From assembly GCA_951217055.1 (NCBI GenBank), contig OX578280.1, positions 34,919,628 through 34,983,627 on the forward strand: a stretch of DNA of 64,000 nt, in the 5' to 3' direction. Below are positions 1 through 10,679 of this stretch, one piece after another. The position numbers were made by a program, and so were the translations under genes. Numbering within the stretch: the first letter of the stretch is position 1; the number at the start of each line of letters is the position of its first letter. The DNA is from Gerris lacustris (lineage: Eukaryota; Arthropoda; Insecta; Hemiptera; Gerridae). The notes beneath the pieces were generated by a model. That model was not told where the DNA came from and searched no databases. It worked only from the letters and a program-made list of their open reading frames with translations.

Positions 1-520
1 ATTCCACGCTGCAGACCCTCAAAAACCCTTGTTTGTCACCTACAGTATATATACACTGGCAGCTTTTGTGAAATGTTGACTTTTTGACTTGGCGGGGCGG
101 TAATTAATAATATAATTTTCATTGTTATATTATAATGTTAGTAAAAAATAAATAGTTCCGAATTTATATACTTCACATAAATGACAACAATCTAGAGAGC
201 TGATCTTAAACCTATAAAAGGACAAATCTTTGTTCAACGGATCTCGCCAACACCGAATCTAAACCGTGCCATTGATATGCCCCCGTGTAGGGTCAGTAAG
301 AGAAGAAAAAGAAAAATGTGTACAAGTAAAGAAGTACAGATGCAGAAAAATTAAACCGATACCTAGGACACAAGTGTAAACAGACCTGGTTGTCACACGT
401 CAATTAATTTATTTCTTTGTTTACTTTTCCTTTTTCGCTGTCATCCAATGTTAATCTCTTAATATAAAATCACAAATTTGAAACCCGTCAAAATGAAGAT
501 TGTAAATATGGGACATGTCA
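1..520 (+). repeat. Dispersed repeat A, copy 1 (starts at or before the window edge)
   Basis: This segment reappears in reverse complement at about 12870-13280. The match runs from the 'ttccacgctgcag' end, through the 'ctgccag..tatatatac..gtaggtgac' block and the 'agagagctgatcttaaacc' block, to the 'aacccgtcaaaatgaag' block. The other copy has an 18-nt hairpin insertion (13172-13189) that this copy lacks. No coding frame is seen. It is probably a non-autonomous transposon whose class I cannot assign. Confidence 0.7.
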
Positions 521-740
521 AAACAAATAAAATAACTTGCGGTTTTTTTCCGAACTAACTTTCTATACAGCAAAATTTGCTGAACACTAATTAAATTCTA
601 ATGAAAGATGGCTAAAAGTATTAAAATAATGCATTGTCATCGTGTTCTGAGCTATGCTAAAAGTTTCAAATGTCTAGCTACTCGGGAAGTTAGTTAGAAA
701 TCGATTGCCAGATTTGTACTGGACAAACAAACAAGAAAGC
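430..740 (+). repeat. Dispersed repeat B, direct copy of about 13500-13795
   Basis: A run of about 300 bp ('aaatttgaaacccgtcaaa' through 'gatttgtactggacaaac') recurs in the same orientation near 13500-13795 with scattered substitutions. It overlaps the end of repeat A, so A and B look like parts of one composite element. Short open frames on the minus strand here show no recognisable protein. Confidence 0.7.
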
Positions 741-744
741 AAAC

Positions 745-2650
745 TAAAAAAAACGTAGTAAAATAGCTTTAAACGGGGCCGGAGAGAGGCCGAGTTCGAT
801 TCCCCGCGGGGGGTAGTTATTTTTATGGTGCATTTGACAAAATTTACATTAATAATTAAATGTAACCACAAAAGCAACCCATAAATGGAAGCCACTGGAC
901 CAAGTAATAAAGTTCTCTTATACTTACAAGAAAGTTTGGGAAGAGTTGTATCGGACAAATGTTTGTAAAGACTGTCTGACTATGACAAATATACCTTTTT
1001 TCATTCTTTTTTTGTAGGGGGTGGAAGGCACTATAAGTCAATATACCTTACTATTATAATTATTATAAATTTTTGTTTTTAGATTTTGAGCTAAATCAGA
1101 TACATTTTCATCAATAACTCAGAAACAGTCAGTGTTTGGAGGATAGCACCCATAAATAAAAATAAATTGGTGTAACAAGTTATTTCTCTATTTCGCTTTG
1201 GAGTTTGATTTTTCTCAACATGTATGCCTAATAATAAATCAACCCAGTCCTGTAGGTTTATCACGTCTGAACCGGCAAAGACACCGATTTTTTTTTAAAT
1301 TACTTTCTTGGACTCAAGGGACGTAAAAATGTGTAAATCCATCAAAATTGAATTTTCGCGCTATCAAACTACTTTCTGCTTAGATGAGGAAGTAAAAATA
1401 CGGAGTAGAAGAACAATTATTTTTGCATGGGATACGAGACAAATTGAAAAGCTTTACCAGCAAACTTTACCGAACAAGTAGTTAACAAATATGTCAAAAA
1501 ATCAATTTATACGTAGTAAATAAACAAAATTGTAATACCAAAATTCATATTTTAATTCTGGGACACATTTTTTGTAATATTAGACATGCTTTGTTTTACT
1601 TAAAATGTAGCCCCAATCTTAATAAAATTGTAGACTGTTTTTGCCCTTTATGTTACGTGCCTCAGAAAAAATTATTACTTCTTAAAAATGTAAGCTTTTG
1701 AGCACCGACTTGTATTTGATATATAGGGTTCAAATGTTGTAAGACCACTTCATTTATCAAATTTAATAGAATTAGAGGGTGTCTTGGTCCCTAACCACTT
1801 GTTACCATAATTTGAAATTGCCCCTATATAAATAGACCACCCTAATATGTATGTATGTGTATTATAAACACTTATGCCATTGTATTGCATAACCGCATTA
1901 ACTACGTAGGACTGTTTATTTCTATGACAAAACAACTAGAGTGAATTAAATAGAAATTTTAATGTGAAACAATTAAGTGGACTGAATATAGGATAACCAT
2001 TTCTATAACAGCAGATTGTTATAAACCGCCTGTACGTGTGAGAATATTTATGAAATGTTTAATTATTTTTTCGTTTTCATAACTTGTTTGCTTTTAATGC
2101 ATTAAACATCTGGATATTCCTATACTATAGGGTGTATAATTTAATTAAAATAAATTAAATTCGTGAGGTCTGGGCTTAGTGTAGGGAAAGGAGAGGGAGT
2201 CACGATATCACGTTGTAAAAGCAGACGAAACCTTTGCATGCAAGCGATAACTCGTCCTGATGTTTCCAAACTGAATTTAATAACGGATATAGAAACACTA
2301 TGTGAATGGGGCGTGTTTCCGTGTCCTCGCTACTCGCTAGAAATTAAAAATAATGATGAAGCTTGAGAGCAAACAAAATAAAATGAAAGAAAATGAAAAA
2401 AAAAGAGAATTAAAAAAATCGATAACATTAATATAATTTGAAAATCAACATAAAAAAGACACGACTGTCTAACATTCTATTGTTTATCATCGCAGTTTTG
2501 GTTCTATAGACAGTAATTATATCAATGTCTTTACTTTTTAATAATAATATAAGGATTTTTGTAATTCTCTTATCACTTACAAACTCGTGTTTAACCTAAT
2601 AATACTGATCAAATAATTGATTCGCTGAAAATTTTTACTTATACTTACAT
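745..2650. other. Intergenic, no gene recognised
   Basis: Apart from the SINE-like fragment at 768-830, this is AT-rich sequence with only short, stop-broken open frames on either strand. None resembles a known protein family. No RNA gene or clear repeat was recognised. Confidence 0.6.
768..830 (+). repeat. tRNA-derived SINE-like fragment (T-arm/B-box)
   Basis: The segment contains a B-box-like 'gagttcgattccccgc' followed by 'tagttattttta'. A related fragment lies at 48170-48240 ('gggttcgtttcccgcc' then 'tagttattta'). The shared layout suggests a retroposed tRNA 3' half. No A-box or full cloverleaf is visible. Confidence 0.4.
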
Positions 2651-2651
2651 T

Positions 2652-3040
2652 ATAACCTACGAGCCCTTAGGCCTGTGGTAGCGGGCTTAATTTTATATTT
2701 AGAAAAAAAGTAAAATTAAGTAAATTAATTTAGATAGGTTATTATAGATAAGTTATTGTATCTATTTAAAGACCAACAAATTAAAACAAACATTTATTTT
2801 TATTGGAATAAATGTGGTTGCCTAAGCTTAGCAATTACATCAACATGACACGGATCGGACCCACATCAAAGAGTGGGGGAAGAGTCCCCATAAAGGGTGT
2901 CCCTCGCCCAGCACCGTCCGCGATTCATTGATGCAATTCAGAGTATCTTGGCACGGGATCGAACCCACGACCTCGAGTTGCCTCGACTTATTGATAGCTG
3001 AGCGAGCGCCTTAAGACGCTCGATTACCCTGGCTCCCTTT
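2652..3040 (-). mobile_element. tRNA-derived SINE, minus orientation
   Basis: Read on the minus strand from 3037, a tRNA-like head ('gagcgtcttaaggcgc' resembles the D-arm region of tRNA-Leu, and 'gtgggttcgatcccg' is a B-box) leads into a roughly 200-bp body and an AT-rich tail ending 'ggcctaagggctcgtag'. The tail and part of the body recur in the same orientation at about 61825-62008, which supports a dispersed SINE family. Such elements are transcribed by RNA polymerase III from internal A and B boxes and moved by a partner LINE. The partner is not identified here. Confidence 0.65.
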
Positions 3041-3224
3041 AGACACTTGGTAAATATCTTATTTAATTTTTGCTTTCGAGATAATTAAAGGTAAAGCATT
3101 GTGGTCATTCTGAAGAACGATTCCTATTTAAGTCTCAAACTTCTAAATTTCCTAGTCAAATGCGTTTTAGACACCCGGAAACATTTTTACAAGCCACCAA
3201 ATATTAAGAATTTATAAAATTTGG

Positions 3225-3480
3225 AGACCACTTATGGTCCTATCTTAATTTCGTATGTAATACCTTCCTCGCACATATAATATTGAACAAAAATAAATAT
3301 ATACAAAATATAAAATATATAAATAAATATATAAATAAATATAAAAATAAAAATACGCTGGCATCGAATCAGGTCCAAAAAAAAAAAAATAAAATAAATA
3401 AATAAATACATATGGGGATTTTCAATTCCCAGTAAAGTCACATTATTTGTATGCTTATTTTTTAATGCTCACATTCTAAA
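3225..3480 (+). repeat. Dispersed repeat I, copy 1, around an A/T-rich simple tract
   Basis: The flank 'gctggcatcgaatcaggtcca' and the following 'ttttcaattccca...gtcacattatttgt' recur at 4818-4975, where a (TA)n tract occupies the position of this copy's A/T-rich run. The two copies therefore share borders but differ in their expanded microsatellite core. Confidence 0.6.
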
Positions 3481-3699
3481 ATGTTTATGACATCTATATT
3501 TTGAAATCGGCACTTATTTACTTTAGGACCCCCTTGGTTCTAAACAATAAATAGTCTGCCCAACAAAAGTCTCAAAGGCGTGTGTGTTTGTCTCTCCAAG
3601 ACATTGAGACTCCTGGGGCAGTTTTATTACGTTATTTTAAGATTAACTCTTATACAGAAAATTTTAGGACAAACTAAACTGTCTGTTCAGGTTTAAAGG

Positions 3700-3930
3700 A
3701 GTTCTACAGTTTTCTTAGCGTAAGTGAAATATTCCTTTGTCTTAATAGTTAATTAATAAAAGGGATATAAATGTGATATTCCTTTGTCCCAAGGTACATT
3801 GGACTAAATATCCCTTTGTCTTAATAGTTATTTAGACTAAGGAGTTAATACTACTTCTTCTCTATGTTCTTTCTCAATGTTTTTTTCTATGTTCTTTTGT
3901 CAAAATTACTATAAAAACAAAGGGATATAG
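3700..3930 (+). repeat. Dispersed repeat G, related to the foldback at 9500-9660
   Basis: The block 'gtgatattcctttgtccc..ggtacattggactaaatatccc' recurs in both orientations at 9500-9660. Repeated 'tcctttgtcttaatagtta' motifs occur inside. It looks like a degraded palindromic MITE. No coding frame is present. Confidence 0.5.
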
Positions 3931-4599
3931 TAGAGTGCTTAGTAAGAAAGTAACTCGAAATCAATCTATCTTTTTATACTCATATGACTATCCTTAAAAT
4001 GATAAGACAGAAGAAATGAGGAATATATGGTTTGGAAAAAAAAATTTCTTAAGCGGAAAATATTTTAAATAATACAAAGTCCCATCTGGGTGTTTAAGTT
4101 TAAACAGGTGTTGCAAGGGAAAGAAGTTTGACCGAACTACCAAAAAGCCTAAGGGAGGATGGGGAATTGAGGTTTTCCTAAACCCCAGTCTGAACTTCCA
4201 AGTTAATCCTACCCTTTTACTACTACTATGGCGACCTCAAAATCCACCCCAATAACGTTAATAAATTACCATTTCTTATTCCTGGTAAAAGCACATTCTT
4301 TTAATCAAATGAAAAGTATGGCGATGTTTCCTATACATAAAATTACGTGAAATTAATTGTATATAAGATATTACACGATTTTTTTACATTTGAAGGATGA
4401 TTATGTATCCGTTGCCTTCGCTAAGATCGGTAAGTAAAATCATTACTTAATAAAATAAAAGATTTTATATTATAGACATCAGGATTCCCCTTTTATAAAA
4501 AAAAAATAAAAAAATAAAATATAATAAAATACTGTTTTGTATACGCATGAAAGTATTAATTTAGCAATTTTTAATGTGCGTATATAGTTGAAATTTATA

Positions 4600-4838
4600 T
4601 GGGACTATCAGTAGGCTACTTTCGACAAACTATCTAAATTTCTTAAAATCAGATGAGTATAGGTACAATTTTGAGATATAGGTGTTAATGAAAATATTTT
4701 GTGCACATTAGGAGGACAATCAATTGGAAGGTTGTTAAATTAATATGGGACCAACAATGGGCTAATTATGATCTACCACCTAAATTTCATTAAGATAGGA
4801 TGAGTATTTTTTAGATGGCTGGCGTCGAATCAGGTCCA

Positions 4839-4933
<95 letters not shown>

Positions 4934-4990
4934 TATATATTTTCAATTCCTAATGAGGTCATATTATTTGTGACCATTAACCTTGCCATT
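4600..4990 (+). repeat. Dispersed repeat I, copy 2, containing a (TA)n microsatellite
   Basis: It contains 'gaaatttatatgggactatcagtaggctac' and 'gctggcgtcgaatcaggtcca', both found in other copies (3225-3480, 42130-42430, 49140-49510). A (TA)n run of about 88 bp at 4844-4931 sits at its centre. The 72-residue open frame across the tract is only a translation of the microsatellite. Confidence 0.6.
4844..4931. repeat. (TA)n microsatellite
   Basis: An uninterrupted alternating TA run of about 88 bp. Confidence 0.97.
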
Positions 4991-5224
4991 AGATGCAAAC
5001 AGTTAACTTGAATAACTACCGAAAGTACCGTTTTAAGGGTAAAACCATAAGGAGTGGCCTATAAGAGGAGGGGGAAAAGGGGTAGGAGAAGAGGTTAAAT
5101 CGGACAGTCTTGTCGCAATTAGAAATATCAGCTAAATCATATATGATGCAATAGATAGTTAATCATAACAAAAAGGAGAAAAGTAAGTAGTGTAGCTGGT
5201 ACCTTGTGTAGCTGTGTAATAATT

Positions 5225-5620
5225 ATGTGGATACTAGGTGTAGATAATAAAAAATCTCAGGCGGGCTATGCTTCTGTGTTCGTTAGTGGTAGGAAAGGGG
5301 GGGGGGGTAATACTTTAGGAATCCAAGAAACATAAATTTTGTCACTATCCAGTATGGAAGCTGAGTACATTGCTCTAATCAAAGCTGCTCAAGGGATAGC
5401 CAGCTTATAATTATTATTAGGAGAAAATGGATTAATGTGACAAGCAAAGTGCCTAACAACTTGGAAAGAACCACGTCTTCAAAAAGAGAAGGAAAAACTA
5501 TTGACATCAAATACCGCCATGTCAGGGAACTGGTTGAAAAGAACGTTAGGAATACATCAATTGAAATTATAGCCAAAGTCCTAAAGCCGTCGTGAGGACT
5601 AAGCTAGTAAAATATTCCGA
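5225..5620 (+). pseudogene. Ty1/copia retrotransposon relic, RNase H end of pol
   Basis: Piecewise translation in shifting plus-strand frames gives the copia RNase H signature. A 'KSQAGYASVFVSG' stretch is followed by 'LSSMEAEYIALIKAAQ' (about 5348-5393), and after a frame change by 'KTIDIKYRHVRELVEK' (about 5493-5540). In intact copia elements these flank the C-terminal RNase H active site and the histidine-containing segment. Here there is an in-frame TAA after the second motif, at least one frameshift, and an 11-G homopolymer inside the coding region. No other copia domain is visible nearby, so this is a short dead fragment. Confidence 0.75.
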
Positions 5621-5939
5621 AGGGCTTGGCCTCAGAAGTAAAAATCCAACAAATGTTTGCCAGGAAAGGCATAAATGATATATATACATATAAATAAATA
5701 TTATTCCTTTTCTCTAAACCTATAGCACTTGTGTGAACTGCTAAAATAGTTAGAAATAATACATTTAAAACAAATTGAACCTTCGAACCTTTCTGCTTTT
5801 TAGCAATAAAAAAGAAAAATATTTAAGACTTGTAGTTTGTCTATACAGCTTAAAAGTAAGCGTAGAAATAATTTTATTTCCAAAAAGGGGTAGGATTATA
5901 TTTAATATAGATAAATATAGTTAGATGATCTCATCAAGT

Positions 5940-6001
5940 AGATGAGTAAAGTGGCCGGATAACCTCCGTCCTGTAATGACCTAAGCTGTTGAACGGGACT
6001 A

Positions 6002-6052
<51 letters not shown>

Positions 6053-6057
6053 TATAT
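5940..6057 (+). mobile_element. Retroposon 3' end with poly(A) tail and (TA)n
   Basis: The stretch 'taatgacctaagctgttgaacgggact' is followed by 34 A residues (6003-6036) and then a TA run. The same 3' end, with a poly(A) tail, appears on the minus strand at 25100-25150. Two independent copies sharing an end adjacent to poly(A) indicate a 5'-truncated non-LTR retroposon family. Confidence 0.65.
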
Positions 6058-7370
6058 GTATAATGTATAGTTAAAGGGTACCTATATGAAACGAATAAAT
6101 AGACACAATAAAAAAACAAAAAAAAAACAGATATATTCTGGCAGTATTTGTTACTAGTTTTATTTGTTATGCCAAAATATATTTTATGTCCTTGTAAGTC
6201 AACTTCTTAGACAAAACATTGATAGTTGAGTTGTCTGGGTCCGGTTTTAGAACTCATAAAGTCCGATCTGCCAATGGCATACTATCTTAGATTATTTGAA
6301 AGTATTCCTTAGGAAAATAAATCAAGAAAAACAATAATTTTGGTTTTATTAGGGTCTGCAGACTTAAGAAAAGGGTCTGTATAATCCAAACCGTCTTTGT
6401 CTGTCTAATAAAGAAGTTATGGTCTCGTGAATAATGTGAAATATTTCAATCAGGACATTGTACGTACTATCCTGGAACAGTTGCGTTTTTAATTAATAAA
6501 TAAATATTTAATGAATTATTAACTTTTTGGATTTAGGATATTGATCTTTACTTTATTTATTCTTTCAATATCTAATATAGAAAGGATCAGCCGCAGGATT
6601 GCTCAGGAAGCTGGGAGGTCAAACTATCACTCGTCACTCACTAAAATTCTCTGATCATAGGCCAATTATTCATATCTCAGTAACCTGCCTCTCACTAAAA
6701 GAAAGACGATACATTCCCCAAGAATCCACATGAGATCAGGGATTCTTAATCTAAAATCAATGAAGTCAACACAGATTTGGGTGTCAAGAGAGATGATAAC
6801 TATCATCTACACCTTATTTTTATGCTCCGTTTAAACTATATACATCAATGTAATGACATTCTTCATTGCATAGACCGCAAAATTATTTAAAATCTTTTTC
6901 AATTAGTCTTCAGATTACCGAATATATTAAAAGTTTCATTAAAATAGGTAATACAACTAATTGTTTAATTCCTTGGTTAACGTGTAACTGTACCTTTTCG
7001 ATCGCTTTTGGTAAGACTAAGAAGGGCGTAGGTAATTAAAACCATAGGCGAATAGGTAATTTAGACAAAGAGGGACAACCTTTAATGAGTTTTAGGATGA
7101 TTGGAAATGCTTTAAGATTAATTGGATTACTGGTTTTGCAGTAATTCTGAATTGATATTGGAGAGACTAGTTCTGCCTGACTTGAATCACTTGTTTTCAT
7201 TAATTAAACTAATTAACTTCTCGTTTTCGTTTGAGAATGAAAGGTAGAAAAAATCAGGCCCACTATTTTAATTAAACAAAAAAAAAAACATGGATGGTAT
7301 TTCTCTTAATGTTGTGGTGTCAACTGAATATTTCTTAGACTGCATTATTGAAGCTCTTTTAAGCCTCTAT
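6058..7370. other. Intergenic, no gene recognised
   Basis: AT-rich sequence without a recognisable reading frame, RNA gene or clear repeat on either strand. Confidence 0.55.
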
Positions 7371-7374
7371 TACA

Positions 7375-7470
7375 TTGGGCGAGTCTACTCGCTATTCACT
7401 GGCGACTTTACAAGCTGCAAGTAAACTCACTCCGTTTAATATAGCTAGTTAGTAAACTCGCCCACTGAAA
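7375..7470. repeat. Inverted GGGCGAGT motifs, possible DNA-transposon terminus
   Basis: 'gggcgagtctac' at about 7378 is matched in reverse by 'gtaaactcgcccactg' at about 7450, with an inner palindrome 'gcgagtctactcgc'. The arrangement resembles the subterminal hairpins of cut-and-paste MITEs. No transposase accompanies it. Confidence 0.4.
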
Positions 7471-7744
7471 CTAGCGCCGGAGAGGGTGATTATGTAATTT
7501 TCTCGCGGGAGTGTGTGCATTACTGCAGCAGAGCTAGTGTGAGATCACCAACAGATGTTTTCGTCCTTTAGAAGTACCAATTGACCGATTGATGGTGGTG
7601 TTTTAGATGAAGGCCATTTGGAACGGTGTTGGAGCTGTCCCAAATACTCAGCAGACCAGCGTCGCCAAAAATATTACTGAGCTTGCTGAAATCGTTGTCA
7701 TCGGTTGACTAAGTTAGGTTCATGCTCTAAATTAGCATCTGTCA

Positions 7745-8520
7745 CTGCAGTCAGTACTTATCCTACTAGAAATTGGGAAGGACAAAGGGCTGAAAGGTCA
7801 GAGGGATTATCTGATAGGGGAGTTATTGGTCGAGAGTTTAGCTGAGCCTCTACTTGAGCTAGTAGCGTGCAAAGTTTTTCGAACGTTAAATGACTCGTAC
7901 CCATTACACGGCGAAGCTTGTGTTTACAACTTTTAATTGCCCTGTTCTCATAATCCTCCAAATGAAGGTGAACGAGCCGGAATCCAACTAAATTTTATAC
8001 CTGTATCGCTAAATTTAGATTCTATAGGGTTTATACTATCCTTGGAATAAAAAGTTTTTAAATCCTTAAATGTGCTTTAAAGTTTTGTAGACAATTCTTC
8101 GAGCAATAAATCTGTGCAAACATAGAACAACGTTCTATATGCACGGCCTTCGTCGATAGGCAGATGAATAGGCAAACATACGCTTTCACTAAAGGTGCAG
8201 TGCGTCTAGTAGATTGGCGGATTAGTAAAGGACACCGGAATATGAGAAGGGCTTGGAAATTTTTAATCTATCGTCTGGAAGATCCCCCATAAAATATGTT
8301 GAGGGCTTGGTATTTGACCGAAAACAAGTATTACATTCCCGAACTATCTTTTTATATAAATGCTTTCCATTCATTCGCCAAAAACGTTGCCTAATGGAAT
8401 AAAGCAAGTTTTGAGGACCTGTATGTAGGGTGATTTTGTGGTAATAGTTTACTATAAGAGAAGCTATAGGGAATAATTCATCCAGAATTCCTATGACCTT
8501 TATTGAACAATAAAACCTTA
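7745..8520 (-). pseudogene. BEL/Pao retrotransposon relic, integrase region of pol
   Basis: Translating the minus strand across frame changes recovers the BEL/Pao integrase in order. The zinc-binding part comes first ('YYHKITLHTGPQNLL', 'RQRFWRMNG', then 'IVRECNTCFRS', about 8460-8300). The 'MGDLP' segment follows (about 8285). The early core strand 'KAYVCLFICLSTKAVHIE' is at about 8200-8140. The C-terminal 'SCKHKLRRVMG..LNSRPITPLSDNPSDLSALCPSQFLVG' is at about 7930-7758. The first catalytic region is followed by in-frame stops and at least two frameshifts, and the rest of pol, gag and LTRs are not seen. It is an old, inactive fragment. The assignment to BEL/Pao rather than Gypsy rests on the 'LNSRP..PL..DP.DL..L.P..FL.G' pattern typical of that superfamily. 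Confidence 0.8.
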
Positions 8521-8562
8521 GACGTTCTCAAAATCCTAAACCACAAAAATAAAAAAATAAGC

Positions 8563-8906
8563 TAGCGGGGTACAATGCTGAGGCGAAATGGAAGAGAGCA
8601 AAAGTCAACACAATCTCGGACCCTGCCCCTTTAGGAGGGTCACCAGTAGAAATCCCTTACAAAGAGTACTTAATAACAGGAGAAAAAACTAAAGTTAGTT
8701 CGCTAATCTCTCTACAAGAAGTGGAGATTATAGAAGTTAATAAAAAGCCAGAAGGCCAATTACAAGGATCCCTTCCTAAGGGTGCTACAATGATCAACAA
8801 TAAAGGGAGAGGAATATCAACTATTGATAAGGACGATTTTCCAAACAACGCTGGACTCTGGACTCTAAGCTACTGTCGTTTTGCCGTATTGTTGATGATG
8901 ACCTAA
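8563..8906 (+). other. Unassigned open segment of about 114 codons
   Basis: One plus-strand frame stays open from at least 8563 to the TGA at 8904-8906 and has protein-like composition: acidic and basic residues mixed, few low-complexity runs, and 'PVEIPYKEYLITGEKTKV' near its start. The first ATG in frame is at 8721, which would discard the better half, so if it is real it is an exon or a transposon fragment lacking its start. I do not recognise the family. It lies just beyond the BEL/Pao relic on the opposite strand, and no splice sites are convincing. It could be chance, but such an open, balanced frame is rare in this AT-rich region. Confidence 0.3.
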
Positions 8907-9499
8907 ATTCACTCGAAAGGTGGCCTTAGAACATTTGCATGTATGCTCAAGGACAGCATATTTTCAAGCTACCATCGGAAAAGTGCTCACAAGGAATCTC
9001 AAGGGGAATTTTCCTAATTGTCCGATTGACTTAGGTTTTTTTTTAATCTGTTCCTTTTTACATTTAACAACTTTCGAACCGGACTATTTCGGTAAAGTCA
9101 ATGGTGTTTTTTCAAAAATATATAAAATATTCACTCGTAAATACGGAAAATGTTGGGAACTAGGGGGTTTGTAAGGGTGGGGGATTCACTCAGGATAGCT
9201 AAAAGCTTGGAATTAGATGCACACACCAAACTACACGAAACTCTCCATAAATAATTGTTTAATTGTTAAATAAACATCGTTTAATTAAACTCGTAAAAAT
9301 CTCCGTCAGCCATTATAAACTTTGATAACATGTACTATCGATATATTGGGCGATGTACTCATGATATGTCGATCAACACGAGAGGAAGTGTTGAAAAAGT
9401 TATCAGTCTAGTTTTAGCGGTAGAGTCAGAGCTCTTTTAATTCAAACACCACATTTAATCTAATGAACTTTCGGACAAACGAATACACGCTATTGTACG

Positions 9500-9660
9500 T
9501 AAAAGTGTGATATTCCATTTTCCTACAGCATATTGGATTAAATATCCTTTTGTTTTAATAAGTAGTTAGACTAAGATAAACTCTCCTGTATATTACCTTT
9601 GTCAAAATAACTATTACGAAAAAGAGGTATTTAGTCTAATGTACACTGGGACAAAAGAAT
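9500..9660. repeat. Foldback (palindromic MITE-like) element, family G
   Basis: The left arm at about 9505-9560 ('gtgtgatattcc..ttggattaaatatcc') is matched by the reverse complement of about 9612-9660 ('gggacaaaagaatattacac' with the 'ggtatttagtctaatgtaca' block). The arms are about 50 bp and imperfect. The sequence is homologous to 3700-3930. Confidence 0.55.
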
Positions 9661-10578
9661 ATTACACTTTTGTACATAAAAGTGATAATATCCCATTGTC
9701 CTAATGTATAATATTGTGTATTACTAATAATTGATTTTATATATGTATATATTTAGAATAGTACTGGGCAATAGGTAGTTGAACCTAAAAAACCTTAATT
9801 TATGTCTTATCTTAAGTTAAATTTTAAGTAAAGTTTTGTCTAAAAGTAAATTCATAATTTTGGATTGTAATAATTATCCTTTGTTTTAGCTAAACTAGTA
9901 TTTATCTTTATTAGTATGAGGTTAGGGCAATTATATATATGGTCATTTAATAAATCTTATGTGTGAGAGAAAAAAATGTTTCAAACAGATTCTTCCACGA
10001 GGAGAAACGAATGATTCGACCTTCTGTATCGGAGAGAATTTAGTCGATCCAACAACCCTTGCTAAAGCAGTGATACCAGGCACTGTGGATATGTGACACA
10101 TATCCAGCTAGATCCACCGATTCTAAAACTCTTCCATTCCCTCTCCCTTCCGATATGTATGACGTGTTAATATATTCCCATTCACACTGACATAACACCG
10201 AAACACAGCTAAACTCCTAGAGACCCAAATTCACTTTTGAATCATCAATACTCACAAATTTCTATTTCCTTTTTCTTCTATCCGTCTCCCACTTGGAGCC
10301 GTTCCGAGCTGAATAAATGAATTATTTTCTGGCATCTCGGAAAAAAGAAAAAAGACTAATGTATTTTCTGACATAACCCATCCTCCTTTCGTACAACTGT
10401 GAATAAAAATGTTAAAAAAAAGGTTCTCAAACTTAAAAAGAAATTGTTTCATTTTTTACAAAAGTGCTAACCAAAAATGTAATTTATCAGAGAGAACATT
10501 TATTCATTCATCAACTTGTATAATTTATTTTAAATAAATTGATTTTTTTAAGTCCATGCTATAAATCTTAATGAATTC

Positions 10579-10586
10579 ATATATAT

Positions 10587-10655
<69 letters not shown>
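10579..10655. repeat. (TA)n microsatellite
   Basis: A TA run of about 77 bp with one interruption near its start. The 76-residue open frame through it reflects the repeat plus an arm of the adjacent foldback. Confidence 0.95.
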
Positions 10656-10658
<3 letters not shown>

Positions 10659-10679
10659 ATTGCAAAGGGATTCCGAAAA

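Noticed and set aside
4780..4998. Tyr/Ile repeat peptides in (TA)n tracts (also at 10571, 23548, 24452 and 61589)
   Set aside because: They are artefacts of translating TA microsatellites.
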